26,615 nucleotides of DNA from Candidatus Rifleibacteriota bacterium (GTDB lineage Bacteria > UBP17 > UBA6191 > JACPRK01): positions 1 to 26,615 of the forward strand of contig JACQZL010000268.1 of assembly GCA_016213865.1 (NCBI GenBank), written 5' to 3'. Each line of letters opens with the position of its first letter. Position 1 is the stretch's first letter. Below, piece after piece: positions 22,917 through 26,615 of the stretch. The translations under genes and the position numbers were made by a program. The notes under the pieces were generated by a model that worked only from the letters and a program-made list of their open reading frames with translations, had not been told where the DNA came from and made no database searches.

Positions 22917-25007
22917 TCACACCAGGTTGTACTTCTTGCGCAGCAGCCACTCCGCAGCGAGCAGCGCGAGGCCCAGCGCCAGGGCCCATGGGCGATCGAC
23001 CCAATGGAGGCTTTCGGTCCTTTCCTCGACCTTGGGGCTGGGGTCCAGCCTCAGGCTGCCGAGGTCGCCCGTCCCCTCGGCGAAGAAACGGCCGCCGGAG
23101 AGCTCGGCCAGCTCCTTTAGAGTGTCGGGGTCGGCCAACGGGTTGGTGAAGTCCCGGAGCACGGCGTCGACCAGGAACTCGCGCGTCACTTCCTCGCCGC
23201 CGCGCAGGGTCAACGTGAGCGTGTAACGGCCCTCGGCGGGCGGCGTGAAGCTGGCCAGGAAGCCCCCCTGCACCCTCTCGGGCGAGAGGCGGCCCTGGAT
23301 CGCGTCCGAGCGATACGAGAGAACGACGTCTTCGCGAGCGGCCGTCTCCAGCTTGCCGGCGAAGTCGTCGACCCGGACGTAGACCTCGTCGCCCAGGTTG
23401 TAGTGCAGGCGTGAGAGCGTCAGGCCGACGCCGGTCAGCCGCGACTCGTCGGTCAGCCACGAGACCAGGTTGGCCCAGAAACGCTCGTAGAGGTGGTCCG
23501 GGTCGTTGACCGCGTCCATCAGCGTCTTCCAGAGGTAGGTCTCGTCGGTGTCGAAGAGCACCGTCATCCCGCGTCCGAAGAGCCGGTAGCTGATCGCCGG
23601 CGTGTCCTTGGGGTAGCGCGCGAACGTGCCCAGGACCACGGTGGCGGCCGAAGGCGACAAGGCCGGCTGGGCCACGAGGATGGGCGGCAGGCTGCGCCAG
23701 GCCTGCTGGTTGGCTTGCGGGTGCTCCAGGATGCGGAAGAGCGGGCTCTTCTCGCCGGGCACGAAGGGCAGACGGGTCGAGGGCTCTTCGGAGGACAGGG
23801 GCCGCACCACCGGAAGGAGCGGCGCCAGCTCGGAGCCGAGCAGGTCCTCGAGGTTGTCACGGCCGTTGCCGAAGAGCAGCAGCACACCCTCCCGGCTCTT
23901 GACATAGTCCGCGAGGGCCGCGACCGCCTCCGGGCGGAAGGCCTGGGTCCGGAACCCGGCGATCGCCACGAGGCCATAGCTGCCGAGGTCGGCGGAGGGG
24001 AGCTCGATCGGAGTGGTGCGCGTGAAGTGCAGCGGGTCGGTCACCTCGTACCGCGGGTCGGAGCGAAGCTGCCGCTTCAGGAACGTGTAGTCCCAGCCGG
24101 GGGTCGCGGCGACGAGGAGGACTTTCCGCGGCGTGGTCTCGATCTCGACGGGGACTGTCCAGGAGTTGTTGGCCAGAGTCAACTCGCCGGTCTGGCCGGC
24201 CACCTTCACCGTGTAGAGCGTCAGCCCGCCTCCCGTGGGCCGGAAGTCGAAGGTCACGGGCCCCTGGTCGCGGGTCGAGAAGGGCTTCTGCTCGAGCCGG
24301 TGCCCGCCTTGCTCCAGGCTGACCAGGCCGTGGTCCAGCCCATGGCCCCGCAGACGGACCCGGAGCTGGCCCATGCTGTCCTTGTAGAGCCGGTCCGGCG
24401 CCTCGACGCCCGCGAGCTCGAGGTCCCGGTAAGGGAAGTCGGAGTTGCCCACGGCCAGCGTGTAGATCGGGAACGGCGAGGTGCGGGCCCACGGGAGCGG
24501 CGATTCCGCGGCGGTGCTGCGGCCGTCGCTCAGCACGAAGACGGCGCGCGTGCGCTCCCGGTCCTGCTTGTTGAGCACCTCCGCGAGCGAGGCGGCCAGG
24601 TCGGTCTCCTTGCCGGCCGGGCTCTCCGGGGCAGCGCCCGAGATCGGCTCGGCATGGCGGGAGAACCCGTACAGCTCGATGTCGAACTCGCCCTGAAGAC
24701 GGCCGCGCAGCTCGGCCAGACGCTCGAGCGCCCGCTGGTAACGGGTCTTGCCGCCGGGCGTCTCGGCGAGCTGCATGCTGGCCGAAGTGTCGAGCATGAC
24801 CGCGACGGAGGGCCGGTGGACTTCACGGCTGCGCCGGGTCCAGGACGGAAAGAAGAGGAGGCCCGCCACCGCGAGGACCAAGCCGAGCCGCAGGGCGGAC
24901 ATCCAGCGGAGGCGACGGCGCTCGTGCGTGAGGTACGAGGCGACGGTGAGGCCGACCGCGGCGGCCAGGGCCAGCGGCAGCACCAGGTATCGAAAGAGCT
25001 CGGGCAT
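22917..25007 (-). CDS. VWA-domain membrane protein, glutamine-amidotransferase-like fold
   Basis: The start is ATG 25007 (MPELFRYLVLPLALAAAVG); a longer frame to 25274 runs through repeat DNA. The product is 696 residues. Two N-terminal membrane helices (about 6-25 and 38-54) precede a VWA domain with an intact MIDAS: DTSAS (D73, S75, S77), T135 and D161 (SDGRST). A region with a class I glutamine-amidotransferase-like fold follows (VLLVAATPGWDYTFLKRQL ... LLLFGNG), without an obvious catalytic Cys. A beta-rich domain and a last membrane helix near the C-terminus close the protein. Related proteins usually sit beside MoxR ATPase and DUF58 genes; here none is visible. Its end is convergent with, and 15 nt from, the ATPase gene. 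Confidence 0.85.
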   Translation of the reverse strand: MPELFRYLVLPLALAAAVGLTVASYLTHERRRLRWMSALRLGLVLAVAGLLFFPSWTRRSREVHRPSVAVMLDTSASMQLAETPGGKTRYQRALERLAELRGRLQGEFDIELYGFSRHAEPISGAAPESPAGKETDLAASLAEVLNKQDRERTRAVFVLSDGRSTAAESPLPWARTSPFPIYTLAVGNSDFPYRDLELAGVEAPDRLYKDSMGQLRVRLRGHGLDHGLVSLEQGGHRLEQKPFSTRDQGPVTFDFRPTGGGLTLYTVKVAGQTGELTLANNSWTVPVEIETTPRKVLLVAATPGWDYTFLKRQLRSDPRYEVTDPLHFTRTTPIELPSADLGSYGLVAIAGFRTQAFRPEAVAALADYVKSREGVLLLFGNGRDNLEDLLGSELAPLLPVVRPLSSEEPSTRLPFVPGEKSPLFRILEHPQANQQAWRSLPPILVAQPALSPSAATVVLGTFARYPKDTPAISYRLFGRGMTVLFDTDETYLWKTLMDAVNDPDHLYERFWANLVSWLTDESRLTGVGLTLSRLHYNLGDEVYVRVDDFAGKLETAAREDVVLSYRSDAIQGRLSPERVQGGFLASFTPPAEGRYTLTLTLRGGEEVTREFLVDAVLRDFTNPLADPDTLKELAELSGGRFFAEGTGDLGSLRLDPSPKVEERTESLHWVDRPWALALGLALLAAEWLLRKKYNLV

Positions 25008-25113
25008 GAGGAGGAACGAAGCGCTGCACGAGGCGCCTCGCGCGGCCACGGTACCACGGCGCGGCGCCGTGCGCCACGGGCCCGCTGGCCGTGGCAAGGC
25101 GACGGACAAAGTC

Positions 25114-25203
25114 GTCATTCCCGCGGAGCATGTCCCCGCGAAAGCGGGGAGCGGGAATCCAGGGGTCGCATCGATCCTGGACCCCCGCTTGCGCGGGGGT
25201 GAC
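25114..25203. repeat. REP-like palindromic repeat
   Basis: It begins GTCATTCCCGC and ends GCGCGGGGGTGAC, with inner hairpins CCCCGCGAAAGCGGGG and CCCCCGCTTGCGCGGGGG and a complementary CCAGG/CCTGG pair. This is the widespread 'GTCATTCCCGCGAAAGCGGGAATCC' class of repetitive extragenic palindromes. Confidence 0.8.
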
Positions 25204-25258
25204 CAAACCGGGTCGCCGAAGCCCTTTTCGAGGACTTTGCCGGGACCCTGCTGGCCGT

Positions 25259-25454
25259 GGGGAGCGACGCTCACTCATGGGAGAAGCGACGCAATCCCGA
25301 ACCACGAAGACCCAAAGGCACCAAGGGCTGCACGAAGAGAAGCCCGATCGAATGAGGCCCTTTGTGCCGCTCTTCGGGTCCTTCGTACCTTCGTGGTTTG
25401 GTCTCCTCGTGCCTTCGCAGTGGTGCGGCTTCCCATCTGTCTGCATCGCTCCCC
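25259..25454. repeat. Dispersed palindromic element, copy B (complete, MITE-like)
   Basis: Terminal inverted repeats GGGGAGCGA (25259-25267) and TCGCTCCCC (25446-25454) bound a 196-bp element. Its interior carries AACCACGAAG and the inverse CTTCGTGGTTTG. Copy A is at 967-1147. With the REP-like repeat it explains the gene-free stretch 25008-25567. A possible TAAATT -10 for the radical SAM gene lies at 25493-25498. Confidence 0.8.
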
Positions 25455-25567
25455 AGGGACAGCCAGAGGCTGCGATCTCCGGCCTGGCGAAGTAAATTGG
25501 AGCGGCGGCACGGGGACGGGCCTCGACTCCAGCCTGAGCGACTGGCCGGTCCCGGCGTCTTCGAACC

Positions 25568-26578
25568 ATGCTCGAGGCAACCCCACTCACCCGATCCGTC
25601 GCGCGATTCTGGCATGCCACCCGGGCGCTGTACGGCTTCTTGCGCGCCCGCGAGGTGCTGGGCCTGCCGCCCATGTACCTGTGGCTCGAGCCGACCAACG
25701 CCTGCAACAGGCACTGCGAGGGCTGTCCGACGGGCGCGGGCCAGGGCCGGGCGCAGGGATACGTGACTCTGGATCTGGTGGCCAGCGTCGTCGAGCAGGC
25801 GCGCGAGTACGGGGCCATGATCTACTTCCACTTGATCGGCGAGCCGATGCTCCACCCGGACCTTCCCAGGATGATCCGCATGGCTCACGACGCCGGCCTC
25901 CCGACGGCGCTCTTCACGCACGCCACCCTGCTCGATCGCTCCAGGGGAAAGGCCCTGATCGACTCGGGCCTGGACTGGCTCGGCTTCTCATTCGACGGCT
26001 TCGAACGCGTGACCTACGAGGGCATCCGCAAGGGCGATCGCTACGAGGCAGTCCTCTCGAACATCCTGGGTTTCCTCGAGCTGCGCCGCGAACTGGGGGC
26101 CCGGGGCCCCTACTGCTATCTGACCACCGTCGACCCGACCGCGAGCAAGCTGGCCGACCTGGGGTCCGACTGGCGTCTGCTGGAAACCCGCCTGCAAAAG
26201 GCCGGTCTGGACCGCCTGGAAAGGGTGGCGCCGCACGCGTGGGCAGACGCCCTGGCCGCCGACACCCGCCCCACTCCTGCTCGGCCGAGCCGATGCCCCG
26301 CTCCGTGGGCCGGCCTCGCGATGCTCTGGAACGGCACGGTCGTTCCGTGCTGTCTGGACCTGGAGGGCGAGATGCCCGTCGGCGACCTGAAGACCCAAAC
26401 GATACGAGAGGTCTGGAACGGCCAGCCCCTGCGCCAGCTACGCCAGGCCTTCGCCGCGGGCCGCTGGGAGGACCTCCCTGCTCCGTGCCGCCTGTGCCAC
26501 GTACCCAGGACGCGGGCCATCTGCGGAGTTCCGATCGACACCTGGGCGGCCTCCGAGGGCCTGCAGCCCACCGGATAG
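25568..26578 (+). CDS. Radical SAM/SPASM domain protein
   Basis: ATG 25568 has no clear Shine-Dalgarno. The product is 336 residues. The radical SAM motif is CNRHCEGC (C46, C50, C53; CxxxCxxC), with the GEP motif at 91-93 and SFDGF at 141-145, where DG is typical for substrate-side radical SAM barrels. A C-terminal SPASM domain holds C243 (RCPAPW), C261-C262 (NGTVVPCC), VGDLKTQTIREVWNG and C307/C310 (CRLC), ligands for auxiliary iron-sulfur cluster(s). SPASM enzymes modify peptides or other small molecules. No precursor peptide gene is visible upstream, and the window ends 37 nt later, so the substrate cannot be inferred. The 37 nt at the end hold nothing I recognise. Confidence 0.9.
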   Translation: MLEATPLTRSVARFWHATRALYGFLRAREVLGLPPMYLWLEPTNACNRHCEGCPTGAGQGRAQGYVTLDLVASVVEQAREYGAMIYFHLIGEPMLHPDLPRMIRMAHDAGLPTALFTHATLLDRSRGKALIDSGLDWLGFSFDGFERVTYEGIRKGDRYEAVLSNILGFLELRRELGARGPYCYLTTVDPTASKLADLGSDWRLLETRLQKAGLDRLERVAPHAWADALAADTRPTPARPSRCPAPWAGLAMLWNGTVVPCCLDLEGEMPVGDLKTQTIREVWNGQPLRQLRQAFAAGRWEDLPAPCRLCHVPRTRAICGVPIDTWAASEGLQPTG

Positions 26579-26615
26579 CGTGGGCGGCCGGGTGCATGTC
26601 TCGTAGGTGGCCCCC

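Overview
The window is very G+C-rich, about two thirds by eye. It carries the genes of a Gram-negative-type bacterium with an anaerobic or nitrate/nitrite-respiring side. Support for this is a NrfH-NrfA type ammonifying nitrite reductase, several exported or membrane-anchored proteins, a CHASE2-GGDEF signalling enzyme and a ProQ/FinO RNA chaperone. Intergenic regions are crowded with palindromic dispersed repeats of the kind common in uncultivated delta-proteobacteria-like, PVC and FCB lineages. I cannot name the phylum. There are no rRNA or tRNA genes and no CRISPR array. No convincing phage or IS transposase is present.

Layout. Positions 1-7437 are on the minus strand: a truncated secreted protein (1-674), two tandem paralogous HEAT/TPR proteins (1205-3727, 3973-6513), and a DUF3368 PIN toxin with its UPF0175 antitoxin (6704-7437). 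Next come plus-strand genes for a TPR plus degenerate peptidase-MA protein (7669-9051) and a PEGA-domain exported protein (9343-9840). A CHASE2-GAF-like-GGDEF diguanylate cyclase faces them (9956-12280). Divergent from it run an exported Ig-like protein (12365-13045), nrfH (13080-13538) and nrfA (13865-15289). The plus strand continues with an exported protein made of two pseudopilin-tail-like repeats (15744-16421), an MMPL/RND exporter broken by an internal deletion and frame change (16748-18825), a FemAB-like acyltransferase (18898-20046), a ProQ-domain protein (20351-20950) and an archaeal-type ATPase/DUF234 nuclease-like protein (21519-22901). A VWA membrane protein lies convergent on it (22917-25007). 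A radical SAM/SPASM protein (25568-26578) ends the window.

Working together. NrfH and NrfA form the one clear metabolic unit: quinol oxidation feeding six-electron reduction of nitrite to ammonium at the cell surface. The PIN/UPF0175 pair is a toxin-antitoxin-type module. The other genes look like independent housekeeping or accessory units.

Two patterns cut across the window. First, at least five genes have a -10-like TANNNT hexamer only 6-8 nt before the start codon and no Shine-Dalgarno. This predicts leaderless mRNAs, alongside other genes with strong AGGAGG-type sites. Second, at least six families of short inverted or dispersed repeats fill the gaps. They include one core sequence present four times, a roughly 190 bp MITE-like element present twice, and two TGGN minisatellites, one of which occupies the -35 region of a HEAT-protein gene.
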